DNA of 64,000 bases from Flavobacterium sp. HBTb2-11-1 (lineage in GTDB: Bacteria; Bacteroidota; Bacteroidia; Flavobacteriales; Flavobacteriaceae): contig NZ_WUMO01000001.1 in NCBI RefSeq assembly GCF_009826975.1, positions 806,001 through 870,000 of the forward strand, written 5' to 3'. The position numbers were made by a program, and so were the translations under genes. This document shows, piece by piece, positions 1-9,010 of this stretch (positions are counted from its first letter, which is position 1; every line of letters starts with the position of its first letter). The notes under the pieces are model-generated. The model saw nothing but the letters and a program-made list of their open reading frames with translations, ran no database searches and was not told the origin of the DNA.

Positions 1-1058
1 GTTGGATCAATAGCTGGAGTTGCTGTAGGGATGGTAATTTTAGTGCTTGTGGCAATTTCTAACGGAGCTTCTCCTGGCATTCCGCCATATTCCACCACAT
101 AACCTTTTGGCTGATAATTACCCGTGGCATCTCCTGTATTTGATAAATCATTCCAAGAGCCTCTTATTCCAACACCAGGCTGAGTGATATGGGCATAATC
201 TTCATCACCTTGTTGGTTAGGTTCGCCTGTGTTCCAAAAAGCAAAATTAGGAGTCGAACCATTTGCGTTGCCATTCCAAAAAACAGTTCCAGATTCAGGG
301 CCGGTAACCCATTTCCAGATACCTTCAGTTTCAGCATCGCTTCCTCCAATCCATCCAGTTCCAGAAGCTTGCTCACCGATTAGTTTTGCTTCATCCGCAG
401 ATAAAATGGTGGCTAAGTATCCTTGAAGACCATAATAGGTGCTTGATGTGGCTAAATCTCGTGCACTTGTCCAAGTTACACCCACATTTGGGATAAAGAG
501 ATAGTAATGTCCAGTAGATGGCAAATAATTAGCTTGTCCAATAGTAATCGAAAATGTTCTTGTTCCATTAGCTGTTGCGGAAGAGTTAGTAAATACAACA
601 TCCTTTACTGCTGAAACAAAATCATCATAAGGAATGTCAGCAGTAGTTGTTCCCGACAACCTTAGCTTTCCGGAAGTAGCGTCCCAACTGGTTACAATAT
701 TAGGATGCAAGGTCGGATTTGTTAGTTCTAATCGGTCAAAGCCATTTGAATATCCAGACGAAATCTGAATATAAAGTACTTGTGTCCCATTTTCGGCTAT
801 ATCATGATTAATTGTAAAGTCGGTTACAATCTTTATAGATGTTTGTGGGCAGTAAAATTGATCTCCTTGCGCAATTAGTTTTGGAGGGTCAATGGCAAAA
901 TTGCTTTTCTTTTGTTTTTTTATTTTTGAATTTACGATAGGTTTTGAAAAGTATATATTCTTTTTGTTAAAAGTTTTTGATTTTTCATTTGCATTAGAAA
1001 AATTAAAACTTAAAACGGAAAGTAAAACGGCAAATGCTGTTAATTTGATATTCTTCAT
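1..1058 (-). CDS. Secreted C-type lectin domain protein (3' end cut by window edge)
   Basis: Translating the minus strand from the ATG at 1058 gives an open frame of about 352 codons that runs off the left edge. It opens with an export signal (MKNIKLTAFAVLLSVLSFNF...). A C-type lectin fold lies at about residues 186-320: HYYLFIPN start, WIGGSDAETEGIWKWVTG, the sugar-type calcium motif EPN in NTGEPNQQGDEDYAHI, and a late WND. Residues 60-180 look like a beta-rich Ig/cadherin-like stretch. In Flavobacteriia such proteins usually end in a type IX secretion or gliding-associated C-terminal domain, but that part lies outside the window. Role inferred: surface or secreted glycan binding. The lectin call is firm; ligand and anchoring are unknown. 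Confidence 0.85.
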   Translation of the reverse strand, partial: MKNIKLTAFAVLLSVLSFNFSNANEKSKTFNKKNIYFSKPIVNSKIKKQKKSNFAIDPPKLIAQGDQFYCPQTSIKIVTDFTINHDIAENGTQVLYIQISSGYSNGFDRLELTNPTLHPNIVTSWDATSGKLRLSGTTTADIPYDDFVSAVKDVVFTNSSATANGTRTFSITIGQANYLPSTGHYYLFIPNVGVTWTSARDLATSSTYYGLQGYLATILSADEAKLIGEQASGTGWIGGSDAETEGIWKWVTGPESGTVFWNGNANGSTPNFAFWNTGEPNQQGDEDYAHITQPGVGIRGSWNDLSNTGDATGNYQPKGYVVEYGGMPGEAPLEIATSTKITIPTATPAIDP

Positions 1059-1100
1059 TCGCTAAAAATATCAATAAATTGAGAATAAAAAAATAAATTT

Positions 1101-1637
1101 TTATTCAGACCAGTTTATTTTTTGAAATAAATCCCAGACAACAATTCCGGCACTTACAGAAATATTAAGAGAATGCTTTGTTCCCAGTTGAGGAATTTCA
1201 ATGCACCCATCACAGATGGCAACGGCCTCCTGAGATACGCCATAAACTTCATTTCCAAAAACTAAAGCATATTTCTGATTTTTTTCAATTTTGAAATCCT
1301 GAAGAAATACCGAGCTTTCAACTTGCTCGATAGCCATTGTTAAAACATTTTCTTTCTTCAAATTTTCAATTACTTCCAAAACATTCTCGTGATGTTCCCA
1401 TGCAACAGTTTCAGTTGCGCCAAGAGCTGTTTTATGAATTTCTTTGTTTGGAGGAGTGGCAGTAATACCGCATAGAATTATCTTTTCAATCAAAAACGCA
1501 TCAGCTGTTCTAAATACAGAACCAATATTATGCAGACTTCGAATATCATCTAAAACCAAGATTAAAGGAGTTTTCTCCGATTTTTTAAAATCTTCAATTG
1601 ATTTACGGTCAAGTTCGCTGTTTTCGAGTTTTCTCAT
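1101..1637 (-). CDS. TrmH/SpoU-family RNA 2'-O-methyltransferase
   Basis: This 178-residue protein is a single SPOUT methyltransferase domain that would transfer a methyl group from SAM to a ribose 2'-OH in tRNA or rRNA. All three SpoU motifs are visible: motif 1 around N38 and R43 (RSLHNIGSVFRTADAF), motif 2 at G128-N129-E130 (FGNEVYGV), and motif 3 around 150-163 (PQLGTKHSLNISVSAGI), which form the trefoil-knot cofactor site. There is no extra N-terminal RNA-binding domain, so it resembles the short TrmH/TrmL-like proteins. It sits just after the lectin gene's start on the same strand. The family is certain; the exact nucleotide target cannot be read from sequence. Confidence 0.9.
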   Translation of the reverse strand: MRKLENSELDRKSIEDFKKSEKTPLILVLDDIRSLHNIGSVFRTADAFLIEKIILCGITATPPNKEIHKTALGATETVAWEHHENVLEVIENLKKENVLTMAIEQVESSVFLQDFKIEKNQKYALVFGNEVYGVSQEAVAICDGCIEIPQLGTKHSLNISVSAGIVVWDLFQKINWSE

Positions 1638-1659
1638 TGTTTTTGAATTGTAGTCATAA

Positions 1660-1689
1660 AAAAAGCTTCCAAAGATAAGGAAGCTTTTT
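1660..1689 (-). terminator. Intrinsic terminator after the DUF1573 gene
   Basis: An 11-bp perfect stem (AAAAAGCTTCC / GGAAGCTTTTT) with an 8-nt loop lies 23 bp past the DUF1573 stop codon. It separates that gene from the TrmH-family gene. Confidence 0.8.
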
Positions 1690-1712
1690 CATTATTTTAA
1701 ATGTTTTTCAGA

Positions 1713-2144
1713 TTAGCTTTTTACTGGATCTGGTAAAACAGTACCTTTAATAGTAAGGATTTTTGTTGGTTGTCCTTCAGCATTAGAAGTAACAGTTACA
1801 GTTTTTGTAAAAGCACCAACTCTGTCAGTCGCATATTTTACACCAATAACACCTTTAGCTCCTGGAGCGATTGGCTCTTTTGGAGTAGTTGGAACAGTAC
1901 ATCCGCAAGATCCTTGAGTGTTTGTAATGATTAATGGTTTAGTTCCGTTGTTAACAAAAACAAACTCACGTTTTCCATCAGCATTGTGCGCGATAGTTCC
2001 GTAGTCAATAGTTTCAGTTTCGAAAAGCATTCCTGCTCCTTCAACTTTAGCAACTTTAGCTGCTTTAGCTTTTTTTGTTGTTTGTGCATTTGTAGCCGTG
2101 ATACCAGCAACAGCCAACATAGCGAATAAAATTATTTTTTTCAT
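1713..2144 (-). CDS. DUF1573 domain exported protein
   Basis: A 143-residue exported protein with a clean signal peptide ending near residue 20 (MKKIILFAMLAVAGITATNA). A short Lys/Ala-rich linker follows, then a DUF1573 domain at about residues 40-136, an immunoglobulin-like beta-sandwich common in Bacteroidota. The family hallmark, a Ser-Cys-Gly-Cys-Thr motif at 79-83 between the first strands, is present (TNTQGSCGCTVPTTPKEPI), and the domain ends in the usual LTIKGTV. Molecular function is unknown; similar domains are thought to be periplasmic or surface modules. It is a single-gene unit with its own -7 promoter box and its own terminator. Confidence 0.88.
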   Translation of the reverse strand: MKKIILFAMLAVAGITATNAQTTKKAKAAKVAKVEGAGMLFETETIDYGTIAHNADGKREFVFVNNGTKPLIITNTQGSCGCTVPTTPKEPIAPGAKGVIGVKYATDRVGAFTKTVTVTSNAEGQPTKILTIKGTVLPDPVKS

Positions 2145-2172
2145 CTTTAAGGGTCTTTTTTTAAATGATAAA

Positions 2173-2180
2173 CAAAGCTA
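2173..2180 (-). promoter_or_regulatory. -7 box for the DUF1573 gene
   Basis: The minus strand reads TAGCTTTG, a match to the Bacteroidota -7 consensus TAnnTTTG, about 30 bp before the start codon. No convincing -33 TTTG was seen. Confidence 0.5.
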
Positions 2181-2300
2181 TATAAAATTCTTAAATCAGT
2201 AACTAAAAAAATCTTAAAATATTTTAATTTTTGAAGCTTTCGATATTCTTTCAAAAAATCATAAATTCGCTGTCTTAATTTTCATTTAAAATATAATAAT

Positions 2301-4907
2301 TTGGCAGCTAAAGAGAAAGTGGTGAAGGAAACACCTTTAATGAAACAGTACAACGAAATCAAGGCTAAATATCCTGATGCATGTCTGCTTTTCAGAGTAG
2401 GAGATTTTTATGAAACCTTTGGAGAAGACGCCATTAGAGCTTCTAAGATTTTAGGGATAACATTAACTAAAAGAGGAGCAGGGTCTGATACCGAAACAGC
2501 GCTGGCTGGGTTTCCGCATCATTCTGTAAATACTTATTTGCCAAAACTGGTAAAAGCCGGACTTCGTGTGGCGATCTGCGATCAGCTGGAAGATCCGAAA
2601 ATGACCAAAACAATCGTAAAAAGAGGTGTGACGGAGTTGGTTACTCCGGGAGTTTCTTTAAATGATGAAGTTTTGCAGTCAAAATCAAACAACTTCTTAG
2701 CGTCTGTTTATTTTGCTAATAAAAATATCGGAATTTCATTTTTAGATGTTTCTACAGGAGAGTTTTTAACGGCTCAAGGAAATGCAGAATATATTGATAA
2801 GTTATTGCAGAACTTCAATCCAAGCGAGGTTTTAGTTCCAAAGAATAATAAAAATGATTTCAAAACCGCTTTTGGAGAAGATTTTCACAGTTTCTATCTC
2901 GAAGACTGGATTTATAAAGAAGATTATGCTTTAGAAACATTGACCAAACATTTTCAAACGAATTCTCTAAAAGGATTTGGTGTTGAAGAATTAAAAGAAG
3001 GAATTATTGCTTCTGGGGCGATTCTGTATTATCTGTCAGAGACACAGCATAATCGCGTGCAGCATATCACGGCAATTCAGCGTATTGCAGAAGATGCTTA
3101 TGTTTGGATGGATCGTTTTACAATTAGAAACTTAGAACTATATCACAGCTATAATCCAAATGCAGTGACGCTTTTAGATGTTGTCGATAAAACGCTTTCT
3201 CCAATGGGAGGACGTTTGCTAAAAAGATGGCTGGCTTTGCCTTTAAAAGATGCAAACAAAGTAAAAAGCCGTCATGAAGTTGTGGCTTATCTAAAGTCAA
3301 ATCCTGAAATTCTACATAATATTCAATATCAGATTAAACAGATTTCAGATTTAGAACGTTTGATTTCTAAAATTGCTGCAGGAAAAGTTTCGCCTCGTGA
3401 AATAGTGTATTTAAAAGAATCTTTAGACGCCATTATTCCAATTAAAACTCTTGCGCTTGAAAGTCCGCAGGAAGCGGTAAAAGTGATTGGAGACAGTTTG
3501 CATGCTTGTGATTTGCTTCGCGAAAAAATCAAAACCACTTTAAATCAAGATGCGCCAGTCGCCATTTCAAAAGGAAATGCGATAGCCGCAGGAATAAATG
3601 AAGAATTGGATGAATTGCGTTCTATTTCAACTTCTGGAAAAGAATTTTTAGAAGGAATTGAAAAAAGAGAATCGGAAAGAACAGGAATTTCTTCGTTGAA
3701 AATCTCTTTTAATAATGTTTTCGGATATTATATTGAAGTTAGAAATACCCATAAAGATAAAGTTCCAGAAGAATGGATTCGTAAACAGACTTTGGTAAAT
3801 GCAGAGCGTTATATTACTGAAGAATTAAAAGAATACGAAACCAAAATTTTAGGAGCAGAAGAAAAGATCTATAAAATAGAAAGTGAGCTTTTTGAGCAAT
3901 TAGTGGCTTGGATTTCCACTTACATCAAACCTGTTCAAATGAACGCATATTTGGTTGCGCAGCTGGATTGTTTGTGTTCGTTTACGCAAATGGCTGTCGA
4001 AAATCAATATGTGCAGCCTGAAATTGATGATACATTTGAGTTGGATATCAAAAACGGAAGGCATCCTGTAATCGAAAAACAATTGCCTGTCGGTACGCCA
4101 TATATTGCAAATGATGTTTTCTTAGATAGAGAAACGCAGCAGATCATCATGATTACCGGGCCTAACATGTCGGGTAAGTCGGCTATTTTAAGACAAACGG
4201 CATTAATTGTGCTTTTGGCTCAGATGGGAAGTTTTGTTCCTGCTGATAGCGTTAGAATGGGAATTGTAGATAAGATTTTCACCAGAGTAGGAGCTTCAGA
4301 TAATATTTCGATGGGAGAATCTACTTTTATGGTCGAAATGAATGAAACGGCTTCTATTTTGAATAACCTATCAGATAGAAGTTTGGTGTTGCTGGATGAG
4401 ATAGGAAGAGGAACCAGTACTTATGATGGAATCTCAATTGCTTGGGCAATTGCAGAATTCTTGCACGAACATCCAGGAAGGGCAAAAACACTTTTTGCGA
4501 CGCATTACCATGAGCTGAACGAAATGACAGAATCGATGCCGAGAATTCAGAATTTTAATGTCGCTGTAAAAGAATTAAAAGACACTGTTCTTTTTGTTAG
4601 AAAGCTGGTGAAAGGAGGAAGTGCGCATAGTTTTGGAATTCACGTGGCAAAAATGGCTGGAATGCCTCAGCTGGTTATTTCGAAAGCTCAGAAACTTTTA
4701 AAGAAATTAGAAAAGAATCATTCTAGTGATGCTTTGAACGGAATAAAATCGGCAAATGAAGAAATGCAGATGAGTTTTTTTAATCTTGATGATCCTTTGC
4801 TAGAAGAGATAAAAGAAGAGATTTTGAATCTCGATATTAATGCCATTACACCAGTAGAAGCATTGATGAAACTGAATGAGATCAAAAGAATGCTGGTTAA
4901 AAAATAA
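2301..4907 (+). CDS. mutS: DNA mismatch repair protein MutS
   Basis: An 868-residue MutS, close to the usual 850-880. The mismatch-probing Phe-x-Glu motif is in [11 protein letters not shown] near residue 36. The lever and clamp regions fill the middle. The C-terminal ABC-type ATPase carries Walker A GPNMSGKS near 617-624, the signature STFMVEMNE, Walker [17 protein letters not shown], and the H-loop in LFATHYHEL. The protein recognises base mismatches and recruits MutL. The start is a TTG codon: no in-frame ATG precedes the conserved ETPLMKQY start, and the next Met would cut into it. It stands alone, with no mutL next to it. Confidence 0.97.
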   Translation: MAAKEKVVKETPLMKQYNEIKAKYPDACLLFRVGDFYETFGEDAIRASKILGITLTKRGAGSDTETALAGFPHHSVNTYLPKLVKAGLRVAICDQLEDPKMTKTIVKRGVTELVTPGVSLNDEVLQSKSNNFLASVYFANKNIGISFLDVSTGEFLTAQGNAEYIDKLLQNFNPSEVLVPKNNKNDFKTAFGEDFHSFYLEDWIYKEDYALETLTKHFQTNSLKGFGVEELKEGIIASGAILYYLSETQHNRVQHITAIQRIAEDAYVWMDRFTIRNLELYHSYNPNAVTLLDVVDKTLSPMGGRLLKRWLALPLKDANKVKSRHEVVAYLKSNPEILHNIQYQIKQISDLERLISKIAAGKVSPREIVYLKESLDAIIPIKTLALESPQEAVKVIGDSLHACDLLREKIKTTLNQDAPVAISKGNAIAAGINEELDELRSISTSGKEFLEGIEKRESERTGISSLKISFNNVFGYYIEVRNTHKDKVPEEWIRKQTLVNAERYITEELKEYETKILGAEEKIYKIESELFEQLVAWISTYIKPVQMNAYLVAQLDCLCSFTQMAVENQYVQPEIDDTFELDIKNGRHPVIEKQLPVGTPYIANDVFLDRETQQIIMITGPNMSGKSAILRQTALIVLLAQMGSFVPADSVRMGIVDKIFTRVGASDNISMGESTFMVEMNETASILNNLSDRSLVLLDEIGRGTSTYDGISIAWAIAEFLHEHPGRAKTLFATHYHELNEMTESMPRIQNFNVAVKELKDTVLFVRKLVKGGSAHSFGIHVAKMAGMPQLVISKAQKLLKKLEKNHSSDALNGIKSANEEMQMSFFNLDDPLLEEIKEEILNLDINAITPVEALMKLNEIKRMLVKK

Positions 4908-4985
4908 AATTCAAAAATTTTTCAATTTTAAACTTTAGGTTATCAGAATGTTATAAAATAAGTCGATTTTTTTTTGAAAAAACGC

Positions 4986-5015
4986 TTGTGTAATTGAATA
5001 AATGTCCTAAATTTG
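4986..5015 (+). promoter_or_regulatory. Promoter of the tRNA-Gly/tRNA-Leu unit
   Basis: TTGTG at 4986-4990 is followed after about 18 bp by TAAATTTG at 5008-5015, matching the Bacteroidota -33/-7 layout. It lies 55 bp before the first tRNA. Confidence 0.65.
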
Positions 5016-5069
5016 CACTCGCAATACGAAACAAATCAAGTGTTGCGGTTCTTAGTAAAATTTGAAAAT

Positions 5070-5142
5070 GCGAAAATAGCTCAGTTGGTAGAGCGCGACC
5101 TTGCCAAGGTCGAGGTCGCGGGTTCGAGCCCCGTTTTTCGCT
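5070..5142 (+). tRNA. tRNA-Gly (anticodon GCC)
   Basis: A 73-nt cloverleaf. The acceptor GCGAAAA pairs with TTTTCGC, the D arm contains AGCTCAGTTGGTAGAGC, the anticodon stem CGACC/GGTCG encloses loop TTGCCAA with anticodon GCC, and the T arm is GCGGG-TTCGAGC-CCCGT. CCA is not encoded. It is co-transcribed with tRNA-Leu 15 bp downstream. Confidence 0.96.
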
Positions 5143-5157
5143 CTAAAACCATACAAT

Positions 5158-5243
5158 GCTCGGATGGTGAAATTGGTAGACACGCTGGACTTAAAATCCA
5201 GTGAACAGCAATGTTCGTGCGGGTTCAAGTCCCGCTCTGAGTA
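5158..5243 (+). tRNA. tRNA-Leu (anticodon TAA)
   Basis: An 86-nt class II tRNA with a long variable arm. The acceptor GCTCGGA pairs with TCTGAGT (two G-U pairs), the anticodon loop is in GGACTTAAAATCC with anticodon TAA, and the T arm is GCGGG-TTCAAGT-CCCGC. Confidence 0.95.
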
Positions 5244-5245
5244 CT

Positions 5246-5275
5246 AAAGCCTCTTCTTTTGAAGAGGCTTTTTTT
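5246..5275 (+). terminator. Terminator of the tRNA unit
   Basis: Stem AAAGCCTCTTC / GAAGAGGCTTT with a TTTT loop and a run of T, starting 2 bp after the tRNA-Leu discriminator base. Confidence 0.85.
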
Positions 5276-5324
5276 ATTTGCAGACTTGCAGAAAATAAAT
5301 TTGCGCAGTAAATTTATTTTAGGG

Positions 5325-5388
5325 AATCTCAGAATCTCAGAATCTCAGAATCTCAGAATCTCAGAATCTCAGAATCTCAGAATCTCAG
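5325..5388 (+). repeat. Eight perfect tandem copies of AATCTCAG
   Basis: Eight uninterrupted identical octamers between the tRNA terminator and the DUF1508 gene, ending 44 bp before its start codon. The identity of all copies suggests recent slippage. It is non-coding and has no spacer structure, so it is not a CRISPR. Confidence 0.95.
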
Positions 5389-5432
5389 GAAAAAATCTAA
5401 AATCAATAATCTTTAAAATCTAAAATTTATAA

Positions 5433-5816
5433 ATGGGGGCTTTTGTAATTAGCAAGCGATTTAATGATGAATATAAGTTTACGTTTACTTCTCGAAAAGG
5501 GAAGGTGATTTTTACAAGTTTAAGCTATGAATTGAGGTTTGAATGTGAAGAGGATATTGAGAGGTTTAAAGCGAATATTGATCTTGCGAAATTTTTAAAA
5601 TTTAAAGGTTCTGGAGGGAAGTATTTTTTTAAATTGATGCTTGGTGATGTTCACTTTGCTACAAGTCGAAAATACAGTACGGAATTGCTTTTGCAAAAAG
5701 GGATAAAAGAAATTGTAACATACTCTTCCAAGTCGGAGATTTTGGATTTTTCTTCGAGTGAATCGATTTTTGGTGATGAAGAGCTTGAAGAGGAAATGGA
5801 AGAAGCTGCGGAGTAA
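5433..5816 (+). CDS. DUF1508 (YegP-like) protein
   Basis: A 127-residue cytoplasmic protein. Two weakly similar beta-rich halves, residues 1-50 (FVISKRFNDEYKFTFTSRKG) and 62-110 (KYFFKLMLGDVHFATSRKYS), look like the tandem DUF1508/YegP repeat, here diverged from the classic motif. An acidic tail follows (EELEEEMEEAAE). Function of the family is unknown. Upstream lies the octamer tandem repeat and an AT-rich leader; a strong hairpin follows the stop. An alternative reading as a PUR-alpha-like DUF3276 protein seems less likely from the motif order. Confidence 0.6.
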   Translation: MGAFVISKRFNDEYKFTFTSRKGKVIFTSLSYELRFECEEDIERFKANIDLAKFLKFKGSGGKYFFKLMLGDVHFATSRKYSTELLLQKGIKEIVTYSSKSEILDFSSSESIFGDEELEEEMEEAAE

Positions 5817-5834
5817 AAAAAAGATATGGGTAAT

Positions 5835-5870
5835 AAAAAAAAGCGTTTGTAAATACAGACGCTTTTTTTT
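5835..5870 (+). terminator. Terminator after the DUF1508 gene
   Basis: A-tract, stem AAGCGTTTGT / ACAGACGCTT (one G-T pair), loop AAAT, then eight T. It could also work on the other strand. Confidence 0.8.
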
Positions 5871-5905
5871 ATTGTTGGATTAATAGAAGTATTAATCACA
5901 AAAAA

Positions 5906-5929
5906 AAAACCATCTAAAAAGATGGTTTT
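5906..5929 (-). terminator. Terminator of the heptad-repeat lipoprotein gene
   Basis: Stem AAAACCATC / GATGGTTTT with a 6-nt loop. On the minus strand it is followed by a run of T, 25 bp past the stop codon. Confidence 0.8.
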
Positions 5930-5954
5930 AAAATCGTTAGAACTTAGGTTCTAA

Positions 5955-6170
5955 TTATTTTTTTACTTCTTCTACTTTAGCAGCAGCAGAATCAACTTTA
6001 GCAGCAGCAGAATCAACAGTTGCAGCAGCAGAATCAACAACAGCAGCAGCTGAATCAACAGCAACAGCAGTAGAATCTACAGCAGGAGCTTCAGCAGCAG
6101 CGTCAGCTTTTTTACAAGATACAACAGTTAATACAGCAACAACAGCTAAACTTAAAAATACTTTTTTCAT
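5955..6170 (-). CDS. Small Ala-rich heptad-repeat lipoprotein
   Basis: A 71-residue lipoprotein. The signal peptide ends in lipobox VVSC with Cys19 as the lipidated residue. Mature residues 31-65 are five back-to-back heptads of the form V-D-S-(A/T)-A-(A/V)-x, all helix-forming, ending in VEEVKK. The regular spacing suggests a single amphipathic helix or coiled coil, similar in style to Lpp or LEA-like proteins; this is inference. The DNA is a 21-bp minisatellite, so copy number may vary between strains. It has its own promoter box and terminator. A second Ala/Lys-rich lipoprotein of similar style lies at 59962-60327. Confidence 0.8.
   Translation of the reverse strand: MKKVFLSLAVVAVLTVVSCKKADAAAEAPAVDSTAVAVDSAAAVVDSAAATVDSAAAKVDSAAAKVEEVKK
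5976..6080 (-). repeat. 21-bp coding minisatellite (five units)
   Basis: Five 21-bp units coding VDSTAVA, VDSAAAV, VDSAAAT, VDSAAAK and VDSAAAK inside the small lipoprotein gene. The copies are diverged slightly at the seventh codon. Confidence 0.85.
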
Positions 6171-6508
6171 CTTACTTTATTATAAAAGGTTAATTATTAA
6201 TTCGTGGCAAAGATATAAATTTTTTAATATGTAAAATATTTTTTCACTTTTTTTTTAAAATATTTTCCTTGCTCACGTTTATCTTATTTATCAAAGAATA
6301 TGCCAAAATTATAAATTTTTCTTAAATTATCTAATTTCTTAGCGAAATAATTTTTCGTTGAAGAATCTTTATAAAATTAGGCTGTTTTATTTCTCTAACT
6401 AATAGTTTATTTTGTTTTTTAAGACTATTTGCTAGAATCTTTTAAAAGCAAAAAAGGAGATCTTGTTGTTGTTTTTTAGAATTTAGCACTTTTTTCAACT
6501 GTAAAAGA
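6171..6508. other. AT-rich gap between the lipoprotein gene and waaA
   Basis: 338 bp without a supported gene. The only site I can name is the lipoprotein -7 box (minus-strand TATCTTTG, 6208-6215) with a weak TTTAC 15 bp upstream of it. The rest is low-complexity A/T. Confidence 0.6.
6208..6215 (-). promoter_or_regulatory. -7 box for the heptad-repeat lipoprotein
   Basis: Minus-strand TATCTTTG fits TAnnTTTG, 37 bp before the ATG. Confidence 0.55.
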
Positions 6509-7738
6509 TTATGAAATGCGTTTCATGATTGTCTCAGTAGCTCCTTTGTTGTTTTGAATAAATGACCTGCAGATTTCGCTTTTTTCGGCCAAAAAGTTTT
6601 TGTCGTTTAGTAATCGGTCAAAAATTGCTTTAAGTTCAGTATTTGTTGAAATAGGCATGCAGCCGCCAATGCCCACTAAGTCAACTGCTTCTGCGAAATT
6701 GGAATAATTTGGTCCAATCACGATCGGGATGCCAAAAGTAGCAGGTTCTAATGTATTATGTATTCCAGGATTTCCGAATCCGCCGCCGACATAAGCTATG
6801 GTTCCATAACTATAAATCTTAGTAAGGATTCCAATTGTATCAATTATAAAGACATTATAGGTTGAAAGATCTTTGTTTTCTTTTTCTGAGAATAAAACTG
6901 TCGGTTTTGTGATTTTTGATAGAAGATCTGATATTTGATCTGGTTTGATATTGTGTGGTGCAATTATAAATTTTACATTATCGGGTGCTTGATTAATGTA
7001 TTCTGCAATTAAAATTTCATCTTTTGGCCATGAACTTCCAATAACTATTGTAAGCTGGCCGTTTTTAAAATTTTCAACATAATCCAGTCGGTTGTCTCTT
7101 TCTAATATAGCGTTTACACGATCAAAACGAGTATCGCCAGAAATAATTACATTCTTAAAACCTAGACTTTCAACTTTTTGTTTTGATTTTTCATTTTGAA
7201 CAAAGAAATAAGTAAAGGCATTTAGAGCTTTTCTGTAGAAACCGCCATACCATTTAAAAAACACCTGATTGTCTCTGAAAATTCCAGAAATCAAGTAAGT
7301 AGGCGTTTTGCTTTTTTCTAGTTCCTTTAAGTAGTTCAGCCAAAATTCATATTTAATGAAAAATGCAAGTTCGGGATGAACTAATTTTAAAAATCTTTTA
7401 GCGTTACTTTTGGAATCAAGCGGTAAATAAACGGTAACATCTGCGGCAGTGTTATTTTTGCGCACTTCATATCCCGAAGGAGAAAAAAAAGTTACAATTA
7501 TCTTATGTTGAGGATATTTTTCTTTGACTTTTTCTATAACAGGAAGTCCTTGTTCGTATTCTCCGAGAGAGGCTGAATGAAACCAAATCGTTTTGTCCTC
7601 TGCTTTGATTTTTTCTTCTAAAATTGAAAACACATTTTTTCGGCCTTCAACAAAAAGCTTAATTTTCGGACTAAATAACGCTATGATTCTTAAGAAAAAA
7701 CCTGCAAGGTGTATGGCTAGATTGTATAAAAAAAGCAT
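6509..7738 (-). CDS. waaA: 3-deoxy-D-manno-octulosonic acid transferase (Kdo transferase)
   Basis: A 409-residue GT-B glycosyltransferase that adds Kdo to lipid A precursor at the inner-membrane face, the first step of LPS core assembly. An N-terminal membrane anchor (about residues 1-25) precedes the family motif IWFHSASLGEYEQGLPVIE with its catalytic Glu. The later motifs IIAPHNI, YVGGGFGNPGIHNTLEPA and IVIGPNYSNFAEAVDL form the CMP-Kdo site. Length is normal for WaaA/KdtA. It is divergent from the DegT aminotransferase gene and has no LPS genes directly beside it. Confidence 0.95.
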   Translation of the reverse strand: MLFLYNLAIHLAGFFLRIIALFSPKIKLFVEGRKNVFSILEEKIKAEDKTIWFHSASLGEYEQGLPVIEKVKEKYPQHKIIVTFFSPSGYEVRKNNTAADVTVYLPLDSKSNAKRFLKLVHPELAFFIKYEFWLNYLKELEKSKTPTYLISGIFRDNQVFFKWYGGFYRKALNAFTYFFVQNEKSKQKVESLGFKNVIISGDTRFDRVNAILERDNRLDYVENFKNGQLTIVIGSSWPKDEILIAEYINQAPDNVKFIIAPHNIKPDQISDLLSKITKPTVLFSEKENKDLSTYNVFIIDTIGILTKIYSYGTIAYVGGGFGNPGIHNTLEPATFGIPIVIGPNYSNFAEAVDLVGIGGCMPISTNTELKAIFDRLLNDKNFLAEKSEICRSFIQNNKGATETIMKRIS

Positions 7739-7874
7739 GTAATTTTTTTTGCAGCTAAATTACATTTCTTTCGACTATTTTCATTGGTTTGAAGCTATTA
7801 ATAACTATTTTTGTTCCTCCTTTTAGAGATTTCTGTATAAAAACAGGGTCTTTAATTTTTTAAATACATTCAAA

Positions 7875-9008
7875 ATGAAAAAAATTCAAATGGTTGACTT
7901 AAAAAGTCAATATGAAAAAATAAAATCTACTGTAGATGCTTCAATTCAAGAAGTTTTAGATACAAATACTTACATCAACGGACCTTTAGTTCATCAGTTT
8001 CAAAAAAATCTTGAGGATTATTTAGGGGTAAAACACGTTATTCCGTGTGCAAATGGTACAGATGCATTGCAGATTGCCATGATGGGGTTGGATTTAAAGC
8101 CAGGTGACGAGGTTATTACGGCCGATTTTACTTTTGCAGCAACGGTTGAGGTGATCGCTTTATTGCAATTAACTCCAGTTTTAGTTGATGTTGATTTGAA
8201 CAATATGAACATCGATATTGATGCAGTGAAAAAAGCGATTACGCCAAAAACAAAAGCGATTGTTCCGGTTCATTTATTTGGGCGTGCAGCTAATATGGAT
8301 GCGATCATGGAAATTGCTAAAGAGCATAATCTATATGTAATTGAAGATAATGCTCAGGCAATTGGAGCTGATTATGTTTCTAAATCTGGAGCAAAAAGCA
8401 AAGTTGGAACAATCGGTCACGTTGCGGCAACTTCTTTCTTCCCATCTAAAAATTTAGGATGTTATGGAGACGGAGGGGCAATTTTTACAAATGACGATAA
8501 ATTGGCTCACATCATTCGCGGAATCGTAAATCACGGAATGTATGAGCGTTACCACCACGATGTTGTTGGAGTGAATTCTCGTTTAGATAGTATTCAGGCT
8601 GGAGTTTTAAATGCAAAACTGCCTCTTTTGGATGAATATAATAAAGCGCGTCGTTTGGCGGCAACAAAATATAATGCAGCTTTCGCGGGAAATGCAAAAA
8701 TCATTACACCAGATTTTGATGCAAACGAAAATGACCACGTGTTCCATCAATATGTGCTGAGAATTTTAAATGCAGATAGAAATGCTTTAATGCAACATTT
8801 ATTGGATAAAGGAATTCCATGTGCGATTTACTATCCAATTCCGTTGCATTCACAAAAAGCATATTTAGATCCGCGCTATAAAGAGGAGCAATTTCCAGTT
8901 ACAAACCAATTAGTGCAAGAAGTAATTGCTTTGCCAATGCATACTGAACTTGACGACGAACAAATTAAATTTATTACCGATTCTGTTTTAGAATTTTTGA
9001 ATAAATAA
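7875..9008 (+). CDS. DegT/DnrJ/EryC1/StrS family PLP aminotransferase
   Basis: A 377-residue type I fold PLP enzyme of the sugar aminotransferase family, which transfers an amino group to a keto-sugar nucleotide. Visible motifs: the N-terminal MVDLKSQYEKIK, PCANGTDALQIAM for phosphate binding, IEDNAQAIGA with the PLP-ring Asp, and SFFPSKNLGCYGDGGA with the Schiff-base Lys. It is the first gene of a run with an NTF2-like secreted protein (2 bp gap) and galE, so a role in making an amino sugar for surface polysaccharide or lipopolysaccharide is likely. The exact sugar cannot be told from sequence. Confidence 0.92.
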   Translation: MKKIQMVDLKSQYEKIKSTVDASIQEVLDTNTYINGPLVHQFQKNLEDYLGVKHVIPCANGTDALQIAMMGLDLKPGDEVITADFTFAATVEVIALLQLTPVLVDVDLNNMNIDIDAVKKAITPKTKAIVPVHLFGRAANMDAIMEIAKEHNLYVIEDNAQAIGADYVSKSGAKSKVGTIGHVAATSFFPSKNLGCYGDGGAIFTNDDKLAHIIRGIVNHGMYERYHHDVVGVNSRLDSIQAGVLNAKLPLLDEYNKARRLAATKYNAAFAGNAKIITPDFDANENDHVFHQYVLRILNADRNALMQHLLDKGIPCAIYYPIPLHSQKAYLDPRYKEEQFPVTNQLVQEVIALPMHTELDDEQIKFITDSVLEFLNK

Positions 9009-9010
9009 AA

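Noticed and set aside
5013..5204. 63-codon ORF across tRNA-Gly and tRNA-Leu
   Set aside because: It reads through two clear cloverleaf tRNA genes.
5325..5388. CRISPR array
   Set aside because: The units are 8 bp with no spacers and there are no cas genes in the window; it is a simple tandem repeat.
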